From Hyphomicrobiales bacterium (GTDB lineage Bacteria; Pseudomonadota; Alphaproteobacteria; Rhizobiales; Rhizobiaceae), in the NCBI GenBank assembly GCA_900470965.1, contig UCCS01000030.1, forward strand, positions 1-64,000: a stretch of 64,000 nucleotides of DNA, in the 5' to 3' direction. The notes beneath the pieces are model-generated. The model had not been told where the DNA came from. It did not search any database and worked only from the letters and a program-made list of their open reading frames with translations. A program made the position numbers and the translations under genes. Shown piece by piece: positions 16,967-25,801 of this stretch (position 1 is the stretch's first letter; each line of letters starts with the position of its first letter).

Positions 16967-17832
16967 TGAGCCCCGTCGAGAATACGATGTCGAATGACAC
17001 TTTGCTCAAGGTCGAGCACCTGTCGATGAAGTTCGGCGGCCTGATGGCCATCAACGACTTATCCTTCGAGGCCAAGCGCGGCGAGATCACCGCGCTGATC
17101 GGCCCGAACGGTGCGGGCAAAACGACCGTCTTCAACTGCATCACCGGCTTCTACAAGCCGACGATGGGCATGATTACGCTGACGCAGAAGAGCGGCAAGC
17201 AGTACCTGCTCGAGCGTCTGTTGGACTTCCGCATCACCAAGGAAGCCAAGGTTGCCCGTACCTTCCAGAACATCCGTCTATTCTCGGGCCTCACCGTTCT
17301 GGAAAACCTGCTGGTTGCCCAGCACAACAAGCTGATGAAGGCTTCGGGCTTCACGGTGCTCGGTCTGCTCGGCATCGGTCCCTATAAGAAGGAAGCGGCT
17401 GCCGCCATCGAGCTTGCGCGCTTTTGGCTGGAGAAGGCCGATCTTATCGACCGCGCCGACGATCCGGCCGGTGACCTGCCTTACGGCGCCCAGCGTCGTC
17501 TGGAAATCGCCCGCGCTATGTGCACCGGTCCGGAGCTGCTTTGCCTCGACGAGCCGGCTGCCGGTCTCAATCCGCGTGAATCGGCAGCGCTCAATGCCTT
17601 GCTGAAAGGCATTCGCACCGAAACCGGGACCTCTATCCTGCTCATCGAGCACGACATGTCGGTGGTCATGGAAATTTCCGACCACGTCATCGTTCTGGAA
17701 TACGGCCAGAAGATTTCCGACGGCAACCCTGACCACGTGAAGAACGACCCGAGGGTTATTGCGGCCTATCTCGGTGTCGAGGATGAAGAAGTCGAAGAGG
17801 TCATTGCGACCGTAGAAGGGGGCGCAATCTGA
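16966..17832 (+). CDS. livG: Branched-chain amino acid ABC transporter ATPase LivG
   Basis: Cytoplasmic ATPase of the importer. Walker A is GPNGAGKT, the signature loop appears as [15 protein letters not shown], Walker B is [13 protein letters not shown] and the switch histidine is in [10 protein letters not shown]; the family insertion with [18 protein letters not shown] is present. The C-terminus has an acidic extension (EDEEVEEV). GGAGGG at 16951 lies nine bases before the ATG at 16966; an upstream TTG at 16963 and the internal ATG at 16987 are less likely. It ends by overlapping the livF start. Confidence 0.93.
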   Translation: MSPVENTMSNDTLLKVEHLSMKFGGLMAINDLSFEAKRGEITALIGPNGAGKTTVFNCITGFYKPTMGMITLTQKSGKQYLLERLLDFRITKEAKVARTFQNIRLFSGLTVLENLLVAQHNKLMKASGFTVLGLLGIGPYKKEAAAAIELARFWLEKADLIDRADDPAGDLPYGAQRRLEIARAMCTGPELLCLDEPAAGLNPRESAALNALLKGIRTETGTSILLIEHDMSVVMEISDHVIVLEYGQKISDGNPDHVKNDPRVIAAYLGVEDEEVEEVIATVEGGAI

Positions 17833-18563
17833 TGGCGGCCGGAGAACAGCTTCTCAAGGTTCAGGGCGTCGAGACCTATTACGGCAATATCCGCGCACTC
17901 GCCGGCATCGATGTCGAGGTGAAGAAGGGTGAAATCGTCAGCCTGATCGGCGCCAATGGCGCCGGCAAGTCGACGCTGATGATGACGATCTGCGGCAGCC
18001 CGCAGGCCCGTACCGGCTCGATCATCTTCGACGGCCAGGACATCACCAGGCTACCGACGCACGAGATCGCACGGCTGCGTATCGCGCAGTCGCCCGAGGG
18101 ACGACGCATCTTCCCACGCATGACCGTTCTGGAAAATCTCCAGATGGGCGCGGGTCTCGACAACCTCAAATATTTCAATGAGGACGTCGAGAAGATTTTC
18201 ACGATGTTCCCGCGCTTGAAAGAGCGCCAGTCGCAGCGCGGCGGTACCCTTTCGGGCGGTGAACAGCAGATGCTTTCGATCGGCCGCGCGCTGATGGCCC
18301 GCCCGAAACTCCTGCTGCTCGACGAACCCTCGCTCGGCCTCGCGCCGCTGATCGTCAAGGGCATCTTCGAAGCCATCAAGGTGCTGAACGAGAAGGAAGG
18401 GCTGACCGTCTTCCTCGTGGAGCAGAACGCATTCGCCGCACTTAAGCTGTCGCACCGTGCCTATGTGCTCGTGAATGGCAAGGTGACGATGAGCGGCAGC
18501 GGCAAGGAACTGCTTGCCAATCCTGAGGTCCGTGCTGCCTATCTCGAAGGCGGGCGGCATTGA
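17832..18563 (+). CDS. livF: Branched-chain amino acid ABC transporter ATPase LivF
   Basis: Partner ATPase of LivG. Walker A is GANGAGKS, signature LSGGEQQMLSIGRAL, Walker B LLLLDEPSLGLAP, followed by FLVEQN. The LivF trait of a short protein with RIAQSPEGRRIFPRMTVLEN is seen. Length 243 residues, slightly above the usual 233-237. The start ATG overlaps the livG stop by one base. A small membrane protein gene follows after 22 bases. Confidence 0.93.
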   Translation: MAAGEQLLKVQGVETYYGNIRALAGIDVEVKKGEIVSLIGANGAGKSTLMMTICGSPQARTGSIIFDGQDITRLPTHEIARLRIAQSPEGRRIFPRMTVLENLQMGAGLDNLKYFNEDVEKIFTMFPRLKERQSQRGGTLSGGEQQMLSIGRALMARPKLLLLDEPSLGLAPLIVKGIFEAIKVLNEKEGLTVFLVEQNAFAALKLSHRAYVLVNGKVTMSGSGKELLANPEVRAAYLEGGRH

Positions 18564-18585
18564 CCGCAGAAGGGAGAGTTTGATT

Positions 18586-18939
18586 ATGCAGGGACTTTTC
18601 TTCGAAAGCGACAACGGCGTAAAGATCGTCATCCGCGGACTCGTTGTGCTCATCGGTTTCTGGACGGCGTGGCGTGCCGGCAGGGCGGTTGCGGACGGCT
18701 GGAACAACTATCCGCTGGTCGTCGTCTATACCTTCCTGCTCGCATGGGCGATGCAATTCCTGCATCACGCGCTGTTTAACGGCCCGATGCTCAGCGGCCT
18801 CTTCTACATTATCGATTTCGTAACTCTGCTGATCTTCTCGACAGCAGGGTTCCGCTATCGCCGCACCAACCAAATGGTGAACAACTATTACTGGCTGTAT
18901 GAAAAAACTTCCGCGTTTTCGTGGAAGGAGAAACATTGA
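18586..18939 (+). CDS. Small membrane protein in the liv operon (DUF6867-like)
   Basis: A 117-residue protein with three hydrophobic segments (VIRGLVVLIGFWTAW, LVVVYTFLLAWAMQFL, GLFYIIDFVTLLIFSTAGF) and a Tyr- and Arg-rich C-terminus (YRRTNQMVNNYYWLYEK). I associate it from memory with DUF6867, which has no assigned function. The AGGGAGAG site before the ATG at 18586 and its place between livF and livK show that it is a real gene of the operon. It may help assemble or stabilise the permease, which is only suggested by position. Confidence 0.78.
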   Translation: MQGLFFESDNGVKIVIRGLVVLIGFWTAWRAGRAVADGWNNYPLVVVYTFLLAWAMQFLHHALFNGPMLSGLFYIIDFVTLLIFSTAGFRYRRTNQMVNNYYWLYEKTSAFSWKEKH

Positions 18940-19058
18940 CAGCCCGTTGAAACTAGGCATGAATTGCCTTCAGAGCGGAACAGCTTTCCTGGCGCAGTCA
19001 AAGGTGGGGTATGCGTCAGGCCTTGGAAGAAACCCGCCCAAAAATTGGGAGTAACAAT

Positions 19059-20180
19059 ATGAAGAAGTCTCTCTTGTCAGCGGTGGCACTGACGGCGATC
19101 GTCGCTTTCGGCGGCATCGCACGAGCTGACATCCTGATCGGCGTGGGTGGTCCGCTGACGGGCCCGAACGCTGCGTTCGGTGCCCAGCTGCAGAAGGGTG
19201 CCGAGCAGGCAGCCGCTGACATCAATGCTGCTGGCGGCATCAACGGCGAGCAGATCAAGATCGAACTCGGCGACGACGTTTCCGACCCGAAGCAGGGTAT
19301 CTCCGTTGCCAACAAGTTCGTTGCTGACGGCGTGAAGTTCGTTATCGGTCACTTCAACTCGGGCGTTTCCATCCCGGCTTCTGAAGTTTACGCCGAAAAC
19401 GGCATTCTCGAAATTACCCCGGCTGCTACCAACCCGGTCTTCACCGAGCGTGGCCTGTGGAACACATTCCGCACCTGCGGCCGTGACGACCAGCAGGGCG
19501 CTATCGCCGGCAAGTATCTGGCCGACCACTTCAAGGACGCCAAGATCGCCGTCATTCACGACAAGACGCCTTATGGCCAGGGTCTCGCTGACGAAACCAA
19601 GAAGGCTCTGAATGCCGCTGGCGTCACCGAAGTCATGTACGAAGGCGTGAACGTCGGCGACAAGGACTTCTCGGCCCTCATCGCAAAGATGAAGGAAGCC
19701 GGCGTTTCGATCATCTACTGGGGTGGTCTGCACACCGAAGCCGGTCTCATTATCCGCCAGTCGGCCGACCAGGGCCTGAAAGCAGCGCTCGTTTCGGGTG
19801 ACGGTATCGTCTCGAACGAACTTGCTTCCATCGCTGGTGACGCCGTTGCCGGTACGCTGAACACCTTCGGCCCGGATCCGACGATCAACCCGGCCAACAA
19901 GGACCTCGTTGCGAAGTTCAAGGCTGCCGGCTTCAATCCGGAAGCTTACACCCTCTACTCCTACGCTGCGCTGCAGACGATCGCTGCTGCTGCCAAGGCT
20001 GCCGGTTCTACCGACGCTGAAGCTGTTGCCGCAGCCATGAAGGAAAAGGGTCCGTTCCCGACCGTTCTCGGCGACATTTCCTTCGACGGAAAGGGCGACC
20101 CGAAGCTTCCAGGCTACGTCATGTACGAATGGAAGAAGGGCGAGGACGGCAAGTACAGCTACTTCCCGAAAGCCGACTAA
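19059..20180 (+). CDS. livK: Branched-chain amino acid binding protein LivK/LivJ
   Basis: Periplasmic substrate-binding protein of the importer. The 373-residue precursor has a signal peptide ([19 protein letters not shown], cleavage after about residue 22) and then a type I periplasmic fold beginning [17 protein letters not shown]. The motif [18 protein letters not shown] and [15 protein letters not shown] are typical of LIV-binding proteins. GGGAG lies eight bases before the ATG. Codon choice is notably uniform, as in highly expressed genes. It is last in the liv operon, 119 bases after the small membrane gene, perhaps with its own promoter. Exact amino acid range unknown. Confidence 0.93.
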   Translation: MKKSLLSAVALTAIVAFGGIARADILIGVGGPLTGPNAAFGAQLQKGAEQAAADINAAGGINGEQIKIELGDDVSDPKQGISVANKFVADGVKFVIGHFNSGVSIPASEVYAENGILEITPAATNPVFTERGLWNTFRTCGRDDQQGAIAGKYLADHFKDAKIAVIHDKTPYGQGLADETKKALNAAGVTEVMYEGVNVGDKDFSALIAKMKEAGVSIIYWGGLHTEAGLIIRQSADQGLKAALVSGDGIVSNELASIAGDAVAGTLNTFGPDPTINPANKDLVAKFKAAGFNPEAYTLYSYAALQTIAAAAKAAGSTDAEAVAAAMKEKGPFPTVLGDISFDGKGDPKLPGYVMYEWKKGEDGKYSYFPKAD

Positions 20181-20209
20181 TTCAGCCTCTGGCAGTGATG
20201 CCTTTCATG

Positions 20210-20238
20210 GAAGCCCGGTCCTCGACCGGGCTTCTTTC
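20210..20238 (+). terminator. Terminator of the liv operon
   Basis: GAAGCCCGGTC and GACCGGGCTTC form a perfect 11-base-pair stem with a three-base loop (20210-20234), followed by T-rich sequence. Confidence 0.9.
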
Positions 20239-20344
20239 GTTTCGCTTGCGCCGTTCAAGATCGCAGTCTTTACGGGTTCGAAAGCCATTCCATTCCTAGC
20301 CTTCATGGCCTAAGTCAGAGGCAAAGGATGGAGGATCCAGATTC

Positions 20345-21313
20345 ATGCCAAAACCCCGCATTCTCGTCACCCGGCGCTGGCCTGCTGCGGTAGAGGCCGT
20401 GCTCGCGGAGCGCTTCGACCTGACGCTCAACAGAGATGATGTACCGCTTGCTGAAAGCGAACTGCGTCAGGCGCTGGCGGATTATGATGCGGTGCTGCCG
20501 ACCGTTTCTGACAAGCTGCCGGCTGCGGTCTTTTCCGGGGATGTCCGTACGAAAATCCTCGGCAATTTCGGGGTCGGCTTCAATCACATCGATATCGCCA
20601 CCGCCAAGGCGAAGGGCATCGTGGTGACCAACACACCTGGCGTCCTGACCGATTGCACGGCTGATATCGCCATGCTGCTTCTACTGTCCGTCGCACGTCG
20701 CGGCGGGGAGGGCGAGCGGCAGCTGCGTGCCGGCGAATGGAAGGGCTGGTGCCCGACGCATATGGTTGGCACGAAGGTGACGGGCAAGACCGTTGGCATT
20801 ATCGGCTTTGGACGAATCGGCAAGGCTTTCGCGCAACGCTGCCATTTCGGCTTCGGCATGGATGTCGTGTTCTACAACCGCTCACAGATCGATCCCGCCG
20901 AAGCGGCACGCTACGGAGCGCGCCAGCTTGCTTCGGTGGAGGAGGTGCTTGCCGCTTCCGATTTTGTATCCCTGCATTGCCCCGGCGGCGCAGAAAACCG
21001 GCATCTGATGAATGCTGCGCGGCTTGCGGCAATGAAGCCAGGCGCCTTCCTCATCAATACGGCGCGCGGCGACGTGGTCGATGAGACGGCGTTGATTGCT
21101 GCGCTTGATAAAGGCACGATCCGCGGCGCAGGGCTCGATGTCTACGAGGCGGAGCCGCATGTGCCGGACGCATTGCGGCGGATGGAGAATGTCGTTCTGT
21201 TGCCGCATCTCGGCAGCGCGACGGAGGAAACCCGCACAGCGATGGGGATGAAGGTCGTGGAGAATGTGACTGATTTCTTCGAGGGCCGCGAGGCGCCGGA
21301 CCGGGTGGTTTAA
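20345..21313 (+). CDS. D-2-hydroxyacid dehydrogenase (glyoxylate/hydroxypyruvate reductase type)
   Basis: NAD(P)H-dependent oxidoreductase that interconverts 2-oxoacids and D-2-hydroxyacids. The Rossmann loop is GFGRIGKAFA, the catalytic Arg is in INTARGDVVDE, the Glu in YEAEPHVPD and the His in LLPHLGSATEE, in the usual order. Length 322 residues is normal. Sequence such as NFGVGFNHIDIATAKAKGI fits glyoxylate reductase / D-glycerate dehydrogenase more than D-lactate dehydrogenase. It is a single gene after the liv terminator and converges with the response regulator gene; no pathway context. Confidence 0.85.
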   Translation: MPKPRILVTRRWPAAVEAVLAERFDLTLNRDDVPLAESELRQALADYDAVLPTVSDKLPAAVFSGDVRTKILGNFGVGFNHIDIATAKAKGIVVTNTPGVLTDCTADIAMLLLLSVARRGGEGERQLRAGEWKGWCPTHMVGTKVTGKTVGIIGFGRIGKAFAQRCHFGFGMDVVFYNRSQIDPAEAARYGARQLASVEEVLAASDFVSLHCPGGAENRHLMNAARLAAMKPGAFLINTARGDVVDETALIAALDKGTIRGAGLDVYEAEPHVPDALRRMENVVLLPHLGSATEETRTAMGMKVVENVTDFFEGREAPDRVV

Positions 21314-21333
21314 GGCACGTCGCCTGCCATCCT

Positions 21334-22254
21334 TCACATTTCATGCAGCACATGTGCCGCCTTCACCGCGGCGGATGCCCTGTTCTCGACGCCGAGCTTC
21401 ACATAGATCTGTTCGAGGTGCTTGTTCACCGTGCGCGCAGAGAGGCCGAGAATTTCGCCGATATCGCGGTTGGCCTTGCCTTTGGCGATCCACATCAGAA
21501 CCTCGGATTCGCGCTGTGTCAGCGCAAAGTGCTGACGCAGGACCGCGTCGTCGTTGCGCTGGTTGGCGGCCGTCAAGCGGAAGAGATATTCGTCCGGACC
21601 GATGGCGCCGAGGAAGGCGAGTTGCAGGGCAGCCTGCCCGGCATGAGCAATGGAGATGAGTGCATCGCGGGCGGCTGCGGCGCGTTCTTTCATCCAGTTG
21701 CCGATCGTGCGGGAGACAACCTCCATGCCGTCGTCGCTGCCCATGGCGGCGTTGACGAGGCGCGTTGCCTGCGGCGTCGACCAGTGGATCGCGCCATTGC
21801 CTTTGACTGCCAGCAGGTGGCGGCCGGCAGCATCGAGCGCCACGCGCGCGCTCTGCGCCGAGCGGGCGTTGCGCAGGTGAACGCGGATGCGGGCACGCAA
21901 CTCATCGATATTGATCGGCTTCGACAGGTAGTCGACGCCGCCTGATTCCAGCGCGTGCACGACATGTTCGGTTTCCGTGAGCCCGGTCATGAAGATGACG
22001 GGCACCTGGGCGACGGCGGCATTGGCCTTCAAGCGGCGGCAGGTCTCAAAACCGTCCATCGAGGGCATGACCGCATCGAGGAGGATGAGATCGGGCGTGA
22101 TGCGCTCGACGATATTGAGCGCGGCCGAGCCGGAGGTGGCAATCAGTACGGAAAAGCCTGATTGTTCCAGTGCGTCGGTCAGGAAGCCGAGGGCCTCGGG
22201 CGAATCATCGACCAGCAGAACGATGTCGCGGGGAAGCTCAGCCAACGGTTTCAC
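21334..22254 (-). CDS. LuxR-type response regulator partner of the transporter-kinase
   Basis: A 306-residue response regulator. The receiver spans about residues 10-125, with acidic pocket D16/D17, phospho-acceptor D60 (in LILLDAVMPSMDG) and lysine in YLSKPI. A middle segment of about 100 residues of unknown fold follows. The LuxR/NarL helix-turn-helix is at the C-terminus (LTQRESEVLMWIAKGKANRD, then ARTVNKHLEQIYVKLGVENR). I place the start at the GTG at 22254, which overlaps the kinase gene by 17 bases, implying translational coupling; a longer open frame to 22362 lies inside the kinase gene and reads as nonsense. It probably regulates genes nearby such as urtA, not shown directly. Confidence 0.88.
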   Translation of the reverse strand: MKPLAELPRDIVLLVDDSPEALGFLTDALEQSGFSVLIATSGSAALNIVERITPDLILLDAVMPSMDGFETCRRLKANAAVAQVPVIFMTGLTETEHVVHALESGGVDYLSKPINIDELRARIRVHLRNARSAQSARVALDAAGRHLLAVKGNGAIHWSTPQATRLVNAAMGSDDGMEVVSRTIGNWMKERAAAARDALISIAHAGQAALQLAFLGAIGPDEYLFRLTAANQRNDDAVLRQHFALTQRESEVLMWIAKGKANRDIGEILGLSARTVNKHLEQIYVKLGVENRASAAVKAAHVLHEM

Positions 22255-25200
22255 CTTTTTCTTCGAATTTGTGCAGGAAATCCATGAAGCCGGTGAGATC
22301 GAAGGCGGCGACATAGGAGCGGAGTTCTTCTGTGAATGGCTGATTTGCCTCCACCTTGGCAAGGTCGGTGAGCTTGGCTTCTATGCCTCTGATGTAGCCG
22401 ATCTCTCCGAGACGCAGCAGTTCCTGTACATGCGCTGTTCCAGGGCTCTTGAGCGGCATGGCAGCAATCACCGGCGCGGGTGTCTGATCGTCGGCATAGA
22501 GCCATTTCAGGGCGAGATGCAGGGCCAGCTTGTCGCGCAACTGCTTGATGTCGACCGGCTTGCCAATCGCGTCACTGTGGCTGTCGTCGCTGTCGCTGTG
22601 AGCGGCGGCATCGCCGATATTGGCGGACAGCATCAGGATCGGCGCTGTGCGTCCCGCCTCGCGCAGCCGGGAGACGAGCTGCCAGCCGTTCATACCGGGC
22701 ATGGAGATATCGACGAGAAAAAGGTCCGGCTCGATACCCTCGATCAGCGTCAGGCAGTCGGGGCCGCTTGCGGCCGTCAGCACGATGAAATCGAGGGGAA
22801 CCAGGATTTCCCGCATCATCTCGCGATGATCCTCGTTGTCGTCGACAACGACGATAGTGCGGCGCGGGCCGTCATAGCTGACGATCTTCTTTTCCTGCGG
22901 CGGTGCTGCAACGGCGCGCATGACGGCCGACAGCATGAGACGGACGCGGAAGGTCGAGCCCTTGTCCTTTTCACTCGTGACAGAGATTTCGCCGCCGAGC
23001 GTGTTGGTCAGTAGGCGAGTGATGGTGAGGCCAAGGCCGAGACCGGGCATCGGCCGCACGCCCTCCGCTTCGCCGCGCTGAAAGGGCTCGTAAATGCGCG
23101 TCAGATCCTTCTCGGCGATGCCACGGCCTGTGTCGGAGACGGTGAAGGTCGCGACCTGGCTGCGGTAGCCGACATCGAAGGTTACGCTGCCTTCGTCGGT
23201 AAACTTGATGGCATTGGAGAGCAGGTTGACGAGAATCTGGCGCAGCCGCTTCTCGTCGGTGCGCACGAATTGCGGCAGGGACGAAGCACGCTCGTGGATA
23301 AAGGAGAGCCCCTTTGCCTGCGCCTGCGGTCGGAACATATCGACGATCTGGTCGAGGAAGTCCTGGATATTGATTTCGTTCGAATAGACCTGCAGACGGC
23401 CGGCTTCGATCTTCGAGATGTCCAGAAGGCCATCGATCAGACCGGAGAGATGTTCGGCGCTGCGACGGATCACCTTGATCGAGGACTGGCGTGGCGCGGG
23501 AATCGTCTCGTCGCGTTCGAGGATCTGGGCATAGCCGAGAACGGCGTTCAGCGGCGTGCGCAATTCGTGACTCAGGCCCACGACATAGCGGCTCTTGGCA
23601 CGATTGGCGGCTTCAGCGGTTTCCTTGGCGGTCTGCAGCGCGGCATCGGTTTTCTTGTGGGCAGCGATTTCCTTTAGGAGCAGGGTGTTCTGGCGGGAGG
23701 ATTCTTCCTCGGCGACGACGCGGCTGTCATGGGCAAGCACATAGAACCAGCAGGCGATGCCGGCGATGACCGAGAAGACGAAGAAGACGATCAGGATGGT
23801 GCGGTTCACGACTTCGGCCGTCTCCGGCGAGGCGGAGCTCACCTGATGGGCGATCATGGCAAGGATTGCACCGACGGCCGTCAGCGCCAGCGCCACGGCG
23901 ATGCCGTAGCGGCCGAGGCGGGTGGTCAGCTTCTGGACGATGGTTTCCGGCAGCAGGGTCTTTGCGACGGCGCCGACCTGCGCATTGAAGCGGGCATTCG
24001 GCTTGCACATGTCGTGGCAGCGGCTGTCGAGCGAGCAGCAGAGCGAGCAGATCGGCGCGGCATAGGCCGGGCACCAGGCCATGTCTTCCGGCTCGAAGGG
24101 ATGTTCGCAGACGGAGCAGGTGATGGTGGTCAGGTTCTTCCAGGCATGGCGCGGTTTGCGGGCGAGATAAAACTTGCCCTTCGTCGCCCAGGCGAGGGTG
24201 GGTGAGGCGATCAGCGCGATCACGAGGGTGATGTAGGGCGCAAGCGAAGCCGCGATCGAGCCGAAGACGCCGAAATGGGCGATGAGCGCGACGCCGGCCG
24301 AGAGCGTCATGGCGCCGAGGCCGACCGGGTTGATGTCGTAGAGATGGGCGCGCTTGAATTCGATGCCGGGAGGGGCAAGGCCGAGCGGCTTGTTGATGAA
24401 GAGATCGGTCGAGATCGTGCAGAGCCAGGCCATGGCGATAATCGAGAAGATACCGAGCGTTTCCTCAAGCAGCCGGTAGATGCCGAGCTCCATCAAGAGC
24501 AGCGCGATCGCCACGTTGAAGACCAGCCAGATGACACGGCCGGGATGGCTATGCGTCAGGCGCGAGAAGAAATTCGACCAAGCAAGCGAACCGGCATAGG
24601 CGTTCATCACGTTGATCTTCAGCTGCGAGACCACCACGAAGGCGGCCATCAGCAGCAGGGCGGCATTGTGCCAGGGGATCATGTAGCCGAAGGCGGTCAG
24701 GTACATCTGCGCAGGATCGGCGGCGCGGTCGAGGGGCACGCCCGACGTGAAGGTCAGCACTACGAGGAAGGAGCCGGCCAGCAGTTTCGGCGCGCCGATG
24801 ATGACCCAGCCGGGACCGGCAAGGAAGATGGCGAGGCGGTGGCGCCATTTGCGCTGCGGGTCCGGCGGCAGGAAGCGCAGAAAGTCCGCCTGTTCGCCGA
24901 TCTGCGACATGAGGGCCAGGATGACGGCAGAGGCCGCGCCGAATTCGACGAGGTTGAAATCCGCGATCGTGCCGGGCGGGCCGGAGGCATGGCGGATGCC
25001 GGCGAAGGCGCGCCAGACATCGAATTTGCCCCAGTCCAGAAAAGCGATGAAGATGAAAGGCAGGATATTCAGGATGATCCAGAAAGGCTGGGTCATCAGC
25101 TGGAATTTGCTGATCAGCCGCACGCCGTGGGTGACGAGCGGGATCACCATCACGGCGCTGATGATGTAGCCGATCCAGAGCGGAATGCCGAGCGTCAGCT

Positions 25201-25624
25201 CCAGCGCACCCGACATGATCGAGGCCTCGATCGCAAACAGCATGAAGGTGAAGCTGGCGTAGATCAGCGAGGTGATGGTCGAGCCGATATAGCCGAAGCT
25301 CGCACCGCGCGTCAGCAGGTCGATATCGACGCCGTGGCGAATGGCGTATCGGCTGATCGGCAAGCCGATCGCCAGCATGGCGACCGAGGCAACAATGATG
25401 GCATAGAAGGCATTGGTGGTGCCGTAGGACAGTGTGATGGCGCCGCCGATCGCCTCCAGCGCCAGGAAAGAGATCGCGCCGATCGCCGTCTGCGAGATGC
25501 GCTGGGAGGAGAAGCGCCGGGCGCTCTTTGCGGTGAAGCGCAGCGCGTAATCTTCAAGCGTCTGGTTGGCGACCCAGCGATTATATTCGCGTCTCACCGG
25601 AATGATGCGTTGGCGCGCTGTCAT
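22238..25624 (-). CDS. Hybrid histidine kinase fused to an NCS1-type permease
   Basis: 1128-residue inner-membrane protein. Residues 40-480 hold about 12 hydrophobic helices and resemble NCS1 purine/cytosine permeases (for example RGASFGYIGSTITSLIYASF at 106-125). Residues 503-540 hold eight cysteines (C503, 506, 518, 526, 529, 530, 536, 540), a likely metal site. Two further helices (about 575-592 and 608-630) and a short coiled coil lead to HisKA with the H-box SHELRTPLNA (H686), an ATPase domain with LVNLLSNAIKF (N804), DTGRGI and GLGLGLTI, then a receiver with D972 (LFLVDISMPGMNG) and an 88-residue tail. It could sense its transported substrate, like CbrA-type transporter-kinases. It overlaps the response regulator gene and is divergent from the phosphatase and urt genes. 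The permease family call is from recollection of sequence pattern. Confidence 0.85.
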   Translation of the reverse strand: MTARQRIIPVRREYNRWVANQTLEDYALRFTAKSARRFSSQRISQTAIGAISFLALEAIGGAITLSYGTTNAFYAIIVASVAMLAIGLPISRYAIRHGVDIDLLTRGASFGYIGSTITSLIYASFTFMLFAIEASIMSGALELTLGIPLWIGYIISAVMVIPLVTHGVRLISKFQLMTQPFWIILNILPFIFIAFLDWGKFDVWRAFAGIRHASGPPGTIADFNLVEFGAASAVILALMSQIGEQADFLRFLPPDPQRKWRHRLAIFLAGPGWVIIGAPKLLAGSFLVVLTFTSGVPLDRAADPAQMYLTAFGYMIPWHNAALLLMAAFVVVSQLKINVMNAYAGSLAWSNFFSRLTHSHPGRVIWLVFNVAIALLLMELGIYRLLEETLGIFSIIAMAWLCTISTDLFINKPLGLAPPGIEFKRAHLYDINPVGLGAMTLSAGVALIAHFGVFGSIAASLAPYITLVIALIASPTLAWATKGKFYLARKPRHAWKNLTTITCSVCEHPFEPEDMAWCPAYAAPICSLCCSLDSRCHDMCKPNARFNAQVGAVAKTLLPETIVQKLTTRLGRYGIAVALALTAVGAILAMIAHQVSSASPETAEVVNRTILIVFFVFSVIAGIACWFYVLAHDSRVVAEEESSRQNTLLLKEIAAHKKTDAALQTAKETAEAANRAKSRYVVGLSHELRTPLNAVLGYAQILERDETIPAPRQSSIKVIRRSAEHLSGLIDGLLDISKIEAGRLQVYSNEINIQDFLDQIVDMFRPQAQAKGLSFIHERASSLPQFVRTDEKRLRQILVNLLSNAIKFTDEGSVTFDVGYRSQVATFTVSDTGRGIAEKDLTRIYEPFQRGEAEGVRPMPGLGLGLTITRLLTNTLGGEISVTSEKDKGSTFRVRLMLSAVMRAVAAPPQEKKIVSYDGPRRTIVVVDDNEDHREMMREILVPLDFIVLTAASGPDCLTLIEGIEPDLFLVDISMPGMNGWQLVSRLREAGRTAPILMLSANIGDAAAHSDSDDSHSDAIGKPVDIKQLRDKLALHLALKWLYADDQTPAPVIAAMPLKSPGTAHVQELLRLGEIGYIRGIEAKLTDLAKVEANQPFTEELRSYVAAFDLTGFMDFLHKFEEKGETVG

Positions 25625-25801
25625 GCCCTCTTTCCGGCGTTCCGGTCAGCTTATCGTCTCTGAGCCACTTTTGGCGGGATGGGCGGGAAAGGCAAGAGGC
25701 GGAACGCCGGCAGATTCACAGAACGGCAATATTTTTGAAACCGGTCTGTCACATAAGGGCTCTAACTCTCCCGCCGTCCGTTCAACCATTTCGGTGTCAC
25801 C

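Noticed and set aside
21313..22362. Response regulator start at 22362, giving a 342-residue protein.
   Set aside because: The extra 36 residues (rich in Ser, Pro and Lys) are the out-of-frame reading of the kinase C-terminus, and receiver domains start near the GTG at 22254.
24275..25663. A 462-codon open frame opposite the permease half of the hybrid kinase.
   Set aside because: Antisense to a well-supported gene; the translation is charged low-complexity sequence with no domain.
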